The notes: generated by a model not told the origin, from the sequence alone. 64,000 bases of DNA from Bacteroidota bacterium (GCA_009773455.1 WSXU01000017.1:1-64000); one strand, 5' to 3'; positions 45,908-55,024 are shown, counted from the stretch's first letter. Program-made: numbers and translations.

Positions 45908-47068
45908 TATCCCCAACGGCAATTGTATCCTGAACGTAGTGCCATTATTTTCATCCGTTTCAAAATCCACAACTCCCCTAAGGTATTTGGTAGTCAGTAA
46001 CTTAACCAAGTAGGATCCGACTCCGCGATCAGGGCCTTTGGTGGAATAAGAACGCTGGAAGATTTGCTTCTGTGCTTCTTCCGGCATATAGGTTGGATTG
46101 TTCACCCAGAAACATATGGTTTTGTTGTTTACCCTTGATCCCAGAGTAATAATGGCATCATGAGGGCTGGCTTCCAGGGCATTTTTAACCAGATTGATCA
46201 ACACCCTTTTCAATAACTGGGGGTCTGTTTCTATCTGAACCGAGTGAGAGAACGGATCAATAAAAATACGCTTGCCAATTGCTATCTCGTGATGGGAAAG
46301 GTATGCCGAAATTTCGTTCAGCATAGCTACTGAGGAATATCTTACCACCTTAAGTTTCAGATCACCACTTTCTGCCGCGCTTAGTGCCCTTTGCGACATC
46401 AGGTCCTCAATCAGGTCATTGCTTGCTTTCTCGGCGATATCAATATATTCCATCATTTCTTCAGGACTTGAAGCTCCTTTGATGGCCATGAGCATTCCGT
46501 TCAGGCCACTGGCATTGTTCAGTACATCATGAAAAAACATGCGTTCCAGTACCTTCCGCCGTTTCTGGTCACTGATGTCCTTTACCGAAAAGATGACATA
46601 TTCATTGCCGTTGAAATTGAACGGACTCGCATTCACCTGCAGATCATAGGAAAAAGACTGACCATTCAGTCCGGCACTGATTCTGCATTCCCTGGTGGAT
46701 GACCTGCCTGTTTTCTGACAATCAAGAATGGCATTGATAGCACCGCAATACCTGCACGACTCAGTTGTTCCGCAACCTGTGCCTTCACTTTTTGCATTCA
46801 GGCAATTCAGTATCTCACCGGGTCTTTTTCCAATAAAGCTTTCACCCGACGACTCACCGGCAAGTTCCATCAATGCTTTATTCTCGTAAACAACCTGTCG
46901 TTCTTTTGAAAGAATCATTGCTACATCCGGAATGGCATCAGATATCATCCGGATCAGCTGATTTCCAGCAAGATCAGCATTTTGTTTCCTGATTTCATCA
47001 ACCGAAGCTTTCCCCGGTGCTGCATATTTAGTACCCTCACTCAGGCATTCCTCATTATCTGTACCCAT
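45905..47068 (-). CDS. Cysteine-rich PAS sensor histidine kinase
   Basis: A 387-aa soluble kinase. The PAS domain (about 36-165) contains Cys89, Cys99, Cys105, Cys108, Cys117 and Cys128, grouped as C-x9-C-x5-C-x2-C. The central GCGTTESCRYCGA motif is of a kind seen in some redox-responsive kinases. The dimerisation helix has FFHDVLNNASGLNG with His180 as likely phospho-acceptor. The ATPase domain (about 245-385) has LINLVKNALEAS, FWVNNPTYMP and RGVGSYLVKLL. The cysteines suggest Fe-S or thiol-based sensing. There is no membrane segment. It is convergent with the receiver at 45434-45850. Confidence 0.9.
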   Translation of the reverse strand: MGTDNEECLSEGTKYAAPGKASVDEIRKQNADLAGNQLIRMISDAIPDVAMILSKERQVVYENKALMELAGESSGESFIGKRPGEILNCLNAKSEGTGCGTTESCRYCGAINAILDCQKTGRSSTRECRISAGLNGQSFSYDLQVNASPFNFNGNEYVIFSVKDISDQKRRKVLERMFFHDVLNNASGLNGMLMAIKGASSPEEMMEYIDIAEKASNDLIEDLMSQRALSAAESGDLKLKVVRYSSVAMLNEISAYLSHHEIAIGKRIFIDPFSHSVQIETDPQLLKRVLINLVKNALEASPHDAIITLGSRVNNKTICFWVNNPTYMPEEAQKQIFQRSYSTKGPDRGVGSYLVKLLTTKYLRGVVDFETDENNGTTFRIQLPLGI

Positions 47069-47543
47069 ATTTCCTTATGTCGAAATTAAGTTAAAGTATT
47101 ATAATCAAATACTTTAGCTTTATAAATCCGCCCCATTTATTCACTGAACCTACATTGCAGGCAGAAATTAAACAATCCGGAACCGAATTATATTTATCTG
47201 AATCATTAAAAAAAGTAACCAGCTTCGATAAATCAAAATATTTGCTTTTGCTTCTTCTGCAAACTAACTCCGGAACCAGTCATCATAAGGAGTCCGGAAA
47301 TTAAACAACGCCATGGAAAAATCTGTCATTTCGGTTCTGAAATAGAGTTCAGGATTAGAATGCGCCGAAACTTACAAACCAAGCAATAAATCAATACCGG
47401 AGGAATCGGCCTGCCTGCTGGTTGACTCCGGCCATGCATGGTCAAAGAAGTTAAGCAGCTTTTATCTGTCCGGCAACGGTTTCAATTAAGGCGGGATATA
47501 TTTTTCTGTCAGATTTGAAGAATCTGAAGAACATCCTGATTTA
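47069..47543. other. Intergenic region, no recognisable gene
   Basis: AT-rich sequence upstream of the cysteine-PAS kinase. No open frame with coding character, tRNA or strong hairpin was seen. Confidence 0.5.
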
Positions 47544-47741
47544 ATGGTAAGGAATGTTGAGTGGAACATCTCTGAAAGATTTCCCGGCTGTGTTGTTTTC
47601 GGACGGTCTGAAGAAGAAGTGCAAGTATTCAATCATAATGAAAACAAACATCAGATCCTGGACTTTACCGGATGGAATGAATTTTACACCTTCGAATCAA
47701 TGGCAAAATTGTTTGAATTTGTCATATCGGAAAGGACCTGA
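47544..47741 (+). CDS. Possible small protein (65 aa)
   Basis: ATG to stop encodes MVRNVEWNISERFPGC... ending MAKLFEFVISERT. The composition is balanced, charged and soluble-looking, and codon use fits the neighbours. No promoter consensus or family was recognised. It lies in an otherwise gene-poor 975-bp stretch. The rest (47742-47993) shows nothing. It could be a chance frame. Confidence 0.4.
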   Translation: MVRNVEWNISERFPGCVVFGRSEEEVQVFNHNENKHQILDFTGWNEFYTFESMAKLFEFVISERT

Positions 47742-47993
47742 TCAGCCGCTGAGCAACCTATTTTTTCAGCAATTGAACTTTTCATATCCGGGAGGAATTG
47801 GCATTTCGGGTTAGTCTGACAATTAAAACCCTTGCAGGAGAATCCGTCAACTTCCGCCATCTTTAAATTATTAATGTAAATTGAGGCCGGCAGCTGAAAA
47901 ATTCCGGTTTCCCCGCCTGAATCACCTGATCAGGCTAAAAATGATGATCATCAATGCCAAAACATCAAACTATCCCCACCATCATACTTCACT

Positions 47994-48035
47994 GTTAACT
48001 GTTAGTTGTTAACTGTTAATTGTTAACTGTTAGTT
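47994..48035. repeat. Heptamer tandem repeat (GTTAACT/GTTAGTT)x6
   Basis: Six contiguous 7-bp units alternate in kind: GTTAACT, GTTAGTT, GTTAACT, GTTAATT, GTTAACT, GTTAGTT. It ends 9 bp beyond the stop of the CoA-transferase gene. Confidence 0.9.
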
Positions 48036-48043
48036 GATTTTTG

Positions 48044-49543
48044 TTACCTCTTAAAACAATCCCCCCAGTTGATATTGCGCATATCCCCTGATTTCTCAAA
48101 CTCCATATGCATTCCAAATGCAGCAGATAAGGTACATGGTGTATGTGTATCTCCCGCCAGATGTGCATAATCGCTCAATGCCTCCCGGTAGTCAGGATGG
48201 ACGCAGTTTTTAATAATGGCTTCCATCTTTGCTTTCGGCGACTTTGATCTGAGATCCGCAATTCCCTGCTCAGTAATGATCACCTGTACCGAATGTTCGT
48301 TATGATCGGTATGTGAAACCATAGGTACAAAGGCACTGATCTTGCCGCCTTTAGCCACCGACGGACAGGTGAAAATAGAAATGTAGGCATTGCGGGTGAA
48401 ATCGCCGGAACCTCCGATCCCGTTCATCATTTTACGTCCCATAACATTGGTGCTGTTGACATTGCCAAAGAGGTCGGCTTCGATGGCTGTATTGATGGAG
48501 ATGATGCCAATCCTCCGGGCTACTTCAGGGCTGTTCGAAATTTCCTGCGGACGGAGTACAATCCGTTTGTGAAAGAAATCCAGATCGCTGTAGATGCTTT
48601 TTAACATGTCAGGCGAGACAGTCAGCGAACAGCCGCTGGCAAATTTCACACGACCACTGCGCATAAGGTCAATAACACTATCCTGGATAACTTCCGTGTA
48701 CATCTCAAAATCAGGAATTCCCCGATGGTCGCCAAGCGCAGAGAGCACCGCATTGGCAATGTTACCGACTCCTGACTGCAACGGCAGAAAAGAGGACGGT
48801 ATTCGTCCGGCTTTAAGTTCTCCGGATAAAAACTCAGCAACATTTAAGCCTATCTGCTCTGTCACTTCATCGTTTTTGGTGAATGCCCCCACTTCATCAG
48901 GCAGGTTGGTCAGCACCACCCCGGCTATTTTTGAAGGATCAACCCTGATGACCTCTACCCCTGCCCTGTCTGAAGGTTTATAGATGGGTATTTCGCGCCT
49001 GTTGGGCGGATCGGCGACAATGATGATGTCGTGCATCCCCCGCAGGGCTTTGGGGTGATAGGAATTGAGTTCAATCAGAATCTTATCGGCCACTTTGCAA
49101 ATGGTAGGTGATATACCAACCCCGGTTGTAAGCACTATTTCGCCCTGTTCGGTAACATCGCAGGCTTCGATGATGCCCCAGTTCATTTTACCGAGGAACC
49201 CATAGCGTATATTCTGGCCCACCACCGAAAGATGAGAATCAAAATAATCGGCTTTGCCGGCATTGATCAGGTTTCTGAGGTCCGGATTTGATTGATAGGG
49301 GGTTCTGAACTTCACAGCCTCAGCCCTGGCCAGCGAACCATCGAGTGAATCACCTGTGGATGCACCGGTAATGACTCCAATTTTAAAAGGCCTGCCCAGC
49401 GCGTGCTCAGCTTTTGCTTTTTCACCTATGGCTACCGGAATTGATTTTACAGAACCTGCCGGGGTAAAGCCACTGAATCCGACCACATCATCGTGGTTTA
49501 TATAACCTGCTGCCTCTTCGGCTGAAATAAAACGAAGTGCCAT
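48044..49543 (-). CDS. Succinate:acetate CoA-transferase family enzyme
   Basis: A 499-aa acetyl-CoA hydrolase/transferase family protein. The active-site Glu lies in MYTEVIQD (Glu284), whose gamma-carboxyl forms the CoA thioester in this family. GFSGFTPAGSVKSIP opens the N-terminal half. GIGGSGDFTRNAYIS and ITEQGIADLRSKSP mark the C-terminal half. Relatives move CoA between succinyl-CoA and acetate or propionate. With sucD nearby in the window it suggests flux through succinyl-CoA, for example in acetate or propionate formation. It stands alone. Confidence 0.92.
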   Translation of the reverse strand: MALRFISAEEAAGYINHDDVVGFSGFTPAGSVKSIPVAIGEKAKAEHALGRPFKIGVITGASTGDSLDGSLARAEAVKFRTPYQSNPDLRNLINAGKADYFDSHLSVVGQNIRYGFLGKMNWGIIEACDVTEQGEIVLTTGVGISPTICKVADKILIELNSYHPKALRGMHDIIIVADPPNRREIPIYKPSDRAGVEVIRVDPSKIAGVVLTNLPDEVGAFTKNDEVTEQIGLNVAEFLSGELKAGRIPSSFLPLQSGVGNIANAVLSALGDHRGIPDFEMYTEVIQDSVIDLMRSGRVKFASGCSLTVSPDMLKSIYSDLDFFHKRIVLRPQEISNSPEVARRIGIISINTAIEADLFGNVNSTNVMGRKMMNGIGGSGDFTRNAYISIFTCPSVAKGGKISAFVPMVSHTDHNEHSVQVIITEQGIADLRSKSPKAKMEAIIKNCVHPDYREALSDYAHLAGDTHTPCTLSAAFGMHMEFEKSGDMRNINWGDCFKR

Positions 49544-49720
49544 GTTAATTAACTTGTTGTGTTATTACTTGAATTTTGATATTGCAGGGATTAAAGAAAA
49601 CATCCGCCAAAGCCATATGCTTTGGAAATTAGTTTACATCTTTGCATCCTGCATTGCTCATTTGCAGCGCAAATGTATAAAATATTCATACCGGCAAGCG
49701 GTCCGGGATATTAATTTTAT

Positions 49721-49740
49721 ATATGCAAATATCTGCATAT
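49721..49740. promoter_or_regulatory. Inverted repeat ATATGCA-N6-TGCATAT
   Basis: A perfect 7-bp inverted repeat ends 14 bp before the ATG of the reductase gene. It may be an operator or leader hairpin. A second inverted pair, CCAAAG...CTTTGG, lies at about 49607-49625. No exact TAnnTTTG was found in between. Confidence 0.45.
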
Positions 49741-49754
49741 CAAATTCTTAGGTG

Positions 49755-50768
49755 ATGAAAACAGTTCCGGACTCCAACCGTCAATCGTTCAGGGCATTGG
49801 TAATCGAAGAAGCAACCAGTGGCGAATTTTCTTCCTCTATCAGGCAGCGAAAAATTGACGATCTTCCGGCAGGAGAATTACTGGTAAAGGTTTGCTTTTC
49901 AGGACTGAATTATAAGGATGCCCTCTCATTTTCAGGGAATAAAGGAATCACCCGTCATTACCCTCACACGCCAGGTATTGATGCTGCCGGCGTTGTAAAA
50001 GAGTCGTCAGATCCTGACTTTGAGGCAGGAGACGAGATTGTGGTTACCGGATACGATCTGGGAATGAACACGAGTGGCGGGCTGGCTGAATACATCAGGG
50101 TGCCCTCCCGCTGGGCCGTCCACCGGCCGGAAAGTCTCAGCCTGAAGGAGTGTATGATCATAGGAACTTCTGGCTTTACTGCAGCCAGCGCCATTCTTGA
50201 AATGATGAACCATGGCATCAGACCTGAAAGCGGAAAAGTGCTTGTTACCGGTGCCAGTGGTGCCGTTGGAATTACTGCGGCAGCCATGCTGGCCAATGCA
50301 GGTTACAGGGTCATAGCCTCAACAGGTAAAACTGGTGCTGCCCCCCTGCTGAAAACGCTGGGCGTAGAAGAAATAATTGGCCGGGAAGATGTCAACGACC
50401 AGTCCGGAAGGCCGCTTTTACCTGGCAGGTGGGTGGCAGCGATTGATACGGTTGGGGGCAATACACTATCTACAGTGATAAGATCAACAGTCGAACGGGG
50501 CATTGTAACGAATTGTGGAATGGTCGCCTCCAATAACCTTGATGTATCGGTATTTCCGTTTATCCTAAGGGCTGTCAGGCTGGTAGGAATTGCTTCGGCT
50601 GAAACACCGATGGCCCGGCGCATTGAATTGTGGAACCTCATCGCCGGGAAACTTAAATTCCCGGATATGGAAAAAATATGCCGCATCATCTCCCTCGAAG
50701 AAGTGCCCGCAGCGTTGGATGCTATGCTGAAATCGGCGTCAACAGGTAAAATCCTTGTCAGCATGTAG
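49755..50768 (+). CDS. acuI: Acryloyl-CoA reductase-like NADPH oxidoreductase (YhdH/AcuI family)
   Basis: A medium-chain dehydrogenase/reductase without zinc ligands. The family signature is visible: SGLNYKDALSFSG, TPGIDAAGVV, GTSGFTAA, and the nucleotide-binding GASGAVGITAAAMLANAGY (Rossmann). The 337 aa fit. AcuI reduces acryloyl-CoA to propionyl-CoA; YhdH/YhfP relatives act as quinone reductases. The ATG at 49755 is preferred over a GTG one codon upstream. The inverted repeat next to the start suggests regulation. A role with the nearby CoA-transferase in propionate metabolism is inference. Confidence 0.85.
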   Translation: MKTVPDSNRQSFRALVIEEATSGEFSSSIRQRKIDDLPAGELLVKVCFSGLNYKDALSFSGNKGITRHYPHTPGIDAAGVVKESSDPDFEAGDEIVVTGYDLGMNTSGGLAEYIRVPSRWAVHRPESLSLKECMIIGTSGFTAASAILEMMNHGIRPESGKVLVTGASGAVGITAAAMLANAGYRVIASTGKTGAAPLLKTLGVEEIIGREDVNDQSGRPLLPGRWVAAIDTVGGNTLSTVIRSTVERGIVTNCGMVASNNLDVSVFPFILRAVRLVGIASAETPMARRIELWNLIAGKLKFPDMEKICRIISLEEVPAALDAMLKSASTGKILVSM

Positions 50769-50853
50769 TTCGTATTACCTTTTTCAACTTTTCTGATTAA
50801 GAATAAACCGGTAACATTGGGACCGGCTTTTTGACGTTTACTAAAATCGATTG

Positions 50854-50874
50854 AGTGTAAATATATTTTACATA
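50854..50874. promoter_or_regulatory. AT-rich palindrome, copy B (TGTAAATATATTTTACA core)
   Basis: Identical over 21 bp to 45132-45152. It lies about 140 bp before the STAS-like gene at 51016. Further half-site-like sequences (TTGTAAAATATT near 50924 and GTAAATATTTATTAC near 50959-50973) follow, giving a cluster. Confidence 0.5.
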
Positions 50875-51015
50875 GTGTTTGTTTAATATTGCTTTCAATA
50901 TATTGATAATGTGGTACTTAGAAATATTGTAAAATATTTTCCAAACTACTTGCTTCTTGAGTAAATATTTATTACATTTAAAGTCGTTTTTCAGCCACTC
51001 ATTTACTTGTTTCAG

Positions 51016-51477
51016 ATGAAGAAAATCAACAGTACCAAACCGCAATTTGAATTTCTTGCCGACTATGGTATTCTGATTAATCATGTGAACGGGCGTGATG
51101 TGATTTCACCTTCCTCCTATATTCTGAACCTGATTTCTTTTCTTGATGAGGCAGAAAGGCTGAAAGCCACCCGGCTGCTGGTAATGGCACCCGCCGAGGT
51201 GTATCATATGGATTTCAAAATGCACGATTGGGTATCAAGATATCTCTTCCCTCAGATGCATCACATCGGGATCAGAAAAATAGCCTTCTGCGTGAAGAGT
51301 CTTCCTGAAAACATGAACGAACACAAAGCCACTTTTGGCCAACACCCGGAAATAGGTGTATTCACATCTATGCCGGAAGCAAAGGCATGGATACTGGATG
51401 TACTTGACCGGTCGGCCATTACACTCACTTTCGATCTTTCGGAAAGTGATGCCCTGAAAAACAATCTCGCTTCCTGA
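51016..51477 (+). CDS. STAS/SpoIIAA-like protein of unknown function
   Basis: The ATG at 51016 gives 153 aa; the open frame starts three codons earlier. The alternating strand-helix pattern and the ending GVFTSMPEAKAWILDVL resemble SpoIIAA-like (STAS/SEC14-type) single-domain proteins. There is no Ser/Thr phosphorylation motif that I can assign, and no transmembrane segment. It follows the palindrome cluster at 50854-50973, which suggests regulation together with the 45-kb signalling locus. The match is by fold pattern only. Confidence 0.65.
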   Translation: MKKINSTKPQFEFLADYGILINHVNGRDVISPSSYILNLISFLDEAERLKATRLLVMAPAEVYHMDFKMHDWVSRYLFPQMHHIGIRKIAFCVKSLPENMNEHKATFGQHPEIGVFTSMPEAKAWILDVLDRSAITLTFDLSESDALKNNLAS

Positions 51478-51483
51478 ACATTT

Positions 51484-52434
51484 CTATAAAGGCCGGTTTT
51501 CATCTGTGGCAGCAAACCGTTGCGACAAAATTCCTGTTATGGTGAGTTGCATGGCATGATAGATCAAAACCGGCATCAGCGATTTGGTCGATCCACAAAA
51601 GAGCGCGGTTATCAGGTCCTTGCGGCCCAATCCGGCGCGGCTCACCATCATGTAGATTACCCAGTTAACCAAGCCAAACAGCAAAAATAAAATCAAAATC
51701 AGTGTTAGTATCACCTTTAATCCAAGGTTATCAAACAAACCATTGCTGAAAGAATTTGAGAAGGAGGTATAAACGATGGCCAGAATCACCGATTGGTCAA
51801 AATACCTCGTGTGCTGACGATACCGAATGGCCGGTTTTCCAAGCCATTTATTCAGGAAGACTCCAACAACCAGTGGAAGCAGAACCTGGTATCCAAGTTT
51901 GAACAATACAGGACTCATATCAAATCCATCCGGCCCGGATACCAATACCAGCCCCATCCACAAAGGTGATATGACGATGCCGGCAATGCTGGAAAAACTT
52001 GCATTAAAAACTGCCGAGGGGATATTACCTCCGCCCAGTGAAACCATAACCACAGCCGACGATACCGTGGAAGGAAGTGAAGCCAGAAAAAATACCCCAA
52101 GCCAAAGCGTTTCAGAATCCCCCTGCTTGAAAAAACCTCTGAATGTCAATACCGATAAAGGAAATATTATAAAAGTAACGGACTGAATGATCACATGTAG
52201 TTTCCAGTTTGAAAGGCAGGCAAGCAACTGGCGAATGCTCAGGCGAAGGCCATACAGAAAGAATATGACAGAAATACCATATCCGGCAAGGCTACGCAGC
52301 GAAAAGTCACCCTGTCCAAGGCCTCCTTCAGGCCACAACCATGCCGCACCTATCATCAGCAACAGGGCCGGAATAAACCAGTCGATACCCCAAGCGCTCA
52401 GTTGCCTCAGCACTCTTTTAATCAGATTCTTCAT
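51484..52434 (-). CDS. SBF-like (bile acid:Na+ symporter) transporter, apparently with internal deletion
   Basis: Starting at the ATG at 52434 gives about 316 aa (MKNLIKRVLRQLSAWGIDWF). The longer frame to 52611 overlaps trmD and is rejected. Helices and motifs match the YfeH/SBF-like family: ISVIFFLYGLRLS, LASLPSTVSSAVVMVSLGGGN and FNASFSSIAGIVISPL. The last part reads FCGSTKSLMPVLIYHAMQL. In the family a further membrane segment of about 20-25 residues normally separates the FCGS-KSL and P-x-x-YH-QL motifs. It is missing here, in frame. The protein may be inactive, or it may be a variant topology. Confidence 0.8.
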   Translation of the reverse strand: MKNLIKRVLRQLSAWGIDWFIPALLLMIGAAWLWPEGGLGQGDFSLRSLAGYGISVIFFLYGLRLSIRQLLACLSNWKLHVIIQSVTFIIFPLSVLTFRGFFKQGDSETLWLGVFFLASLPSTVSSAVVMVSLGGGNIPSAVFNASFSSIAGIVISPLWMGLVLVSGPDGFDMSPVLFKLGYQVLLPLVVGVFLNKWLGKPAIRYRQHTRYFDQSVILAIVYTSFSNSFSNGLFDNLGLKVILTLILILFLLFGLVNWVIYMMVSRAGLGRKDLITALFCGSTKSLMPVLIYHAMQLTITGILSQRFAATDENRPL

Positions 52435-52533
52435 TCTCCGGATACTCTGTTCTATAACCAACTGTTTAATGCACAAATATAGGGCAATGACATGAAAGGT
52501 AACAGCAGATTGAAATTTGAAAAGGATTTCGGG

Positions 52534-52541
52534 TAATTTTG
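52534..52541 (+). promoter_or_regulatory. -7 promoter element of trmD (TAATTTTG)
   Basis: An exact match lies 17 bp before the ATG at 52559, which fixes the trmD start downstream of the longer frame beginning at 52517. Confidence 0.6.
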
Positions 52542-52558
52542 CATTTAAAATACAGGTA

Positions 52559-53242
52559 ATGCGAATTGACATTCTGACCATTTTTCCGGGCATGTTCGAT
52601 GGGCCTTTCAATCATTCGATTGTAAAACGAGCCGTTGAAAAGCAACTTGCTGAAATTCACATCCACAACATCAGGGATTTTGCAACCAACAAACACAGGA
52701 ATGTTGATGACTATGTTTATGGAGGTAGTGCAGGCATGGTCATGATGATCCAGCCGATCGCCGATTGCATCGACCGGCTTTGCAGTGAAAGAAAATACGA
52801 TGAGATTATCTTTCTGACACCCGATGGCATCCTGCTCGAACAATCAGTATCCAACCGGCTGAGTCTGAAACAAAACCTGATTCTTCTCTGCGGTCACTAT
52901 AAAGGAATTGATGAGCGCATTCGTGAAAACTATGTCACCATGGAGATTTCGATCGGTGACTATGTACTCTCGGGCGGTGAACTGGCAGCAGCCGTACTTT
53001 CCGATAGTATCCTGCGTTTGATACCCGGCGTTCTCAGCGATGAAACCTCAGCGCTGTCAGACTCATTTCAGGACGGGCTGCTGAGCCCTCCGGTTTATAC
53101 CCGACCGGCCGATTATAATGGCTGGAAAGTCCCGGATGTGTTGCTTTCGGGAAACGATAAAGAAATCAGGGAATGGAATTACTCCAAAGCAGTAGAACGA
53201 ACCCGTAACAGAAGACCCGGAATGCTGGGCGACAAAACTTAA
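52559..53242 (+). CDS. trmD: tRNA (guanine-37-N1)-methyltransferase
   Basis: TrmD methylates G37 of tRNAs to prevent frameshifts, using SAM bound in a deep trefoil knot. The start at 52559 gives [16 protein letters not shown], as expected. Seen: [73 protein letters not shown] and [10 protein letters not shown]. These are the conserved knot and substrate motifs. At 227 aa it is full length. It is not in the usual rpsP-rimM-trmD-rplS operon; rplS lies about 1.8 kb away, beyond the oppositely oriented cstA. Confidence 0.97.
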   Translation: MRIDILTIFPGMFDGPFNHSIVKRAVEKQLAEIHIHNIRDFATNKHRNVDDYVYGGSAGMVMMIQPIADCIDRLCSERKYDEIIFLTPDGILLEQSVSNRLSLKQNLILLCGHYKGIDERIRENYVTMEISIGDYVLSGGELAAAVLSDSILRLIPGVLSDETSALSDSFQDGLLSPPVYTRPADYNGWKVPDVLLSGNDKEIREWNYSKAVERTRNRRPGMLGDKT

Positions 53243-53331
53243 GCCATCCATTCATCTGATTCTTCTGATCAGTAATTCAGGGCTGTCCCGAAACTACTTA
53301 AGTAAGGATATGATATTCTCCGGGCCAATCT

Positions 53332-54795
53332 TTATATCGTATCTTCCTTTTTCGCCACACTGATTGCCGACAGGTCCCTCCTGCTCAGTTTTCTGATAAA
53401 AAACAGAAACCAGACGATCACGATCAGTGTAATGGATAGCCCGATGGCATAAGCTGTGCTCAGTGGCAGGGAAAATCCTTCAGGAGCAGCCATCAGATAG
53501 GTGGATACTACGGCAGTCATAAAAACCGACGGGACCAAAGTAATCCAGTAAAACTTTCCTTCATTCACAAGATAAACAGTGATTGCCCACAGCACAATGG
53601 TAGCAAGTGTCTGGTTCGACCAGGCCATGTACCTCCAGATGACCGAAAAGTCAACTTTTGTTATGATAAAACCTGCAATAAAAATAGGAATGGTAATCAT
53701 AAGCCGGTTTTTGACTGAAGCCTGATCAAGTTTGAGAAAATCCGCAATGATCAGCCTGGCACTTCTGAAGGCGGTGTCGCCTGAGGTGATGGGTGCGGCA
53801 ACAACACCCAGCAATGCAAGAATTCCACCGAATTTACCCAACAGTGAATTAGATATATCGTTGACTACCCAGGCTGCATTTCCGCTTTGTTCAGCCATGA
53901 CCTCATTTAAAGGACCTGTCCCTCCATAAAAGGCCATTCCTGCAGCAGCCCAGATCAGCGCAACAATGCCTTCGGTTACCATTGCTCCGTAAAAAACTCG
54001 TCTTCCCAGTTTTTCATTCGTTATACAACGGGCCATCAGGGGTGATTGTGTAGAGTGAAATCCTGAAATAGCCCCGCAGGCAATGGTTACAAATAACATT
54101 GGGAATATCGGGAAAGCCGAAGGTTCTGAGTGCAGGTTATTCAGTCCTCCATGAAAGACTTCAGGTATAGAATAACCACCTGCTATGATTCCTGCGGTAA
54201 TTCCAACGGCCATAAACAGCAGGGCAAAGCCGAAAAGAGGATATATCCGGCCTATCAGTTTATCAATGGGGAGCAGGGTTGCCAGTATGTAATAAATAAA
54301 CACAATGGTAGCCCATGTACCGATACCTATGGCGCTGATTCCATTCAGGATGGCAGCCGGTCCCACGACAAAGACCGCTCCCACCAACAACATCAGCAAC
54401 ACAGTAAAAACCCTCATAAACTGCCTGAATCCAGGCCCCAGGTATTCGCCGACAATTTCAGGAATACTCTGCCCTTTGTTTCTTACCGACAGCATCCCGG
54501 AAAAATAATCATGGACAGCGCCGGCAAAAATGCAGCCAAATACGATCCACAGAAAAGCCACCGGCCCCCACATTGCTCCTGCTACGGCACCAAAGATCGG
54601 TCCCAGTCCGGCAATATTCAGAAACTGTATAAGAAATATCCGCCCCCAGCCCATCGGTACATAATCTACCCCGTCTTTCATAGTCAGCGCAGGTGTTTTT
54701 CGTTCCGCATCAATGCCAAAAACCTTTTCAACAACAGCACCATATATAAAATAGCCGAGAATCAGAATAACGATGGAACCAATGAAAGTGAACAT
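53332..54795 (-). CDS. cstA: Carbon starvation protein A, peptide/pyruvate transporter
   Basis: A 487-aa CstA family membrane protein with more than a dozen helices. The signature segments are GWGRIFLIQFLNIAGLGPIFGAVAGA, HDYFSGMLSVRNKGQSIPE and FHSTQSPLMARCI. It is shorter than E. coli CstA (about 700 aa), as is usual for the Bacteroidota form. CstA proteins take up peptides or pyruvate under carbon limitation. A TATTTTTG promoter element lies 27 bp upstream. It separates trmD from rplS, which are usually neighbours. Confidence 0.93.
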   Translation of the reverse strand: MFTFIGSIVILILGYFIYGAVVEKVFGIDAERKTPALTMKDGVDYVPMGWGRIFLIQFLNIAGLGPIFGAVAGAMWGPVAFLWIVFGCIFAGAVHDYFSGMLSVRNKGQSIPEIVGEYLGPGFRQFMRVFTVLLMLLVGAVFVVGPAAILNGISAIGIGTWATIVFIYYILATLLPIDKLIGRIYPLFGFALLFMAVGITAGIIAGGYSIPEVFHGGLNNLHSEPSAFPIFPMLFVTIACGAISGFHSTQSPLMARCITNEKLGRRVFYGAMVTEGIVALIWAAAGMAFYGGTGPLNEVMAEQSGNAAWVVNDISNSLLGKFGGILALLGVVAAPITSGDTAFRSARLIIADFLKLDQASVKNRLMITIPIFIAGFIITKVDFSVIWRYMAWSNQTLATIVLWAITVYLVNEGKFYWITLVPSVFMTAVVSTYLMAAPEGFSLPLSTAYAIGLSITLIVIVWFLFFIRKLSRRDLSAISVAKKEDTI

Positions 54796-54821
54796 AATCC
54801 AATATTTAATTTTCCCTATCC

Positions 54822-54829
54822 CAAAAATA
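54822..54829 (-). promoter_or_regulatory. -7 promoter element of cstA (TATTTTTG on minus strand)
   Basis: An exact consensus match on the minus strand 27 bp before the cstA start. Confidence 0.5.
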
Positions 54830-54951
54830 TGATTTAACTCTTTTGAATCGCCAAACTGAATGAAACTTCCTTAAATTTCTACAAGCCTGCATCTGAAAAG
54901 TCTTTGAAAACAATACTGATAACCGAGGCTGATAATAATTTGACATTGGGC

Positions 54952-54983
54952 TTGTTTTATTAAAAAATTATGCCGTATATTTG
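54952..54983 (+). promoter_or_regulatory. Promoter of rplS
   Basis: TTG at 54952-54954 and TATATTTG at 54976-54983 are 21 bp apart and fit the -33/-7 consensus. The leader is about 35 nt. Confidence 0.65.
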
Positions 54984-55024
54984 CACTCATTTTTGGAAAA
55001 CGCAACAATTTAATACCTAAGATA

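Noticed and set aside
49542-49751. 69-codon plus-strand frame before the reductase gene
   Set aside because: Runs through the promoter region and the inverted repeats; no domain and no conserved look.
52435-52611. N-terminal extension of the SBF-like transporter
   Set aside because: It overlaps trmD and its promoter; the family start fits the ATG at 52434.
54130-54837. 235-codon frame on the plus strand
   Set aside because: Antisense to cstA; composition is low in hydrophobic residues and matches nothing.
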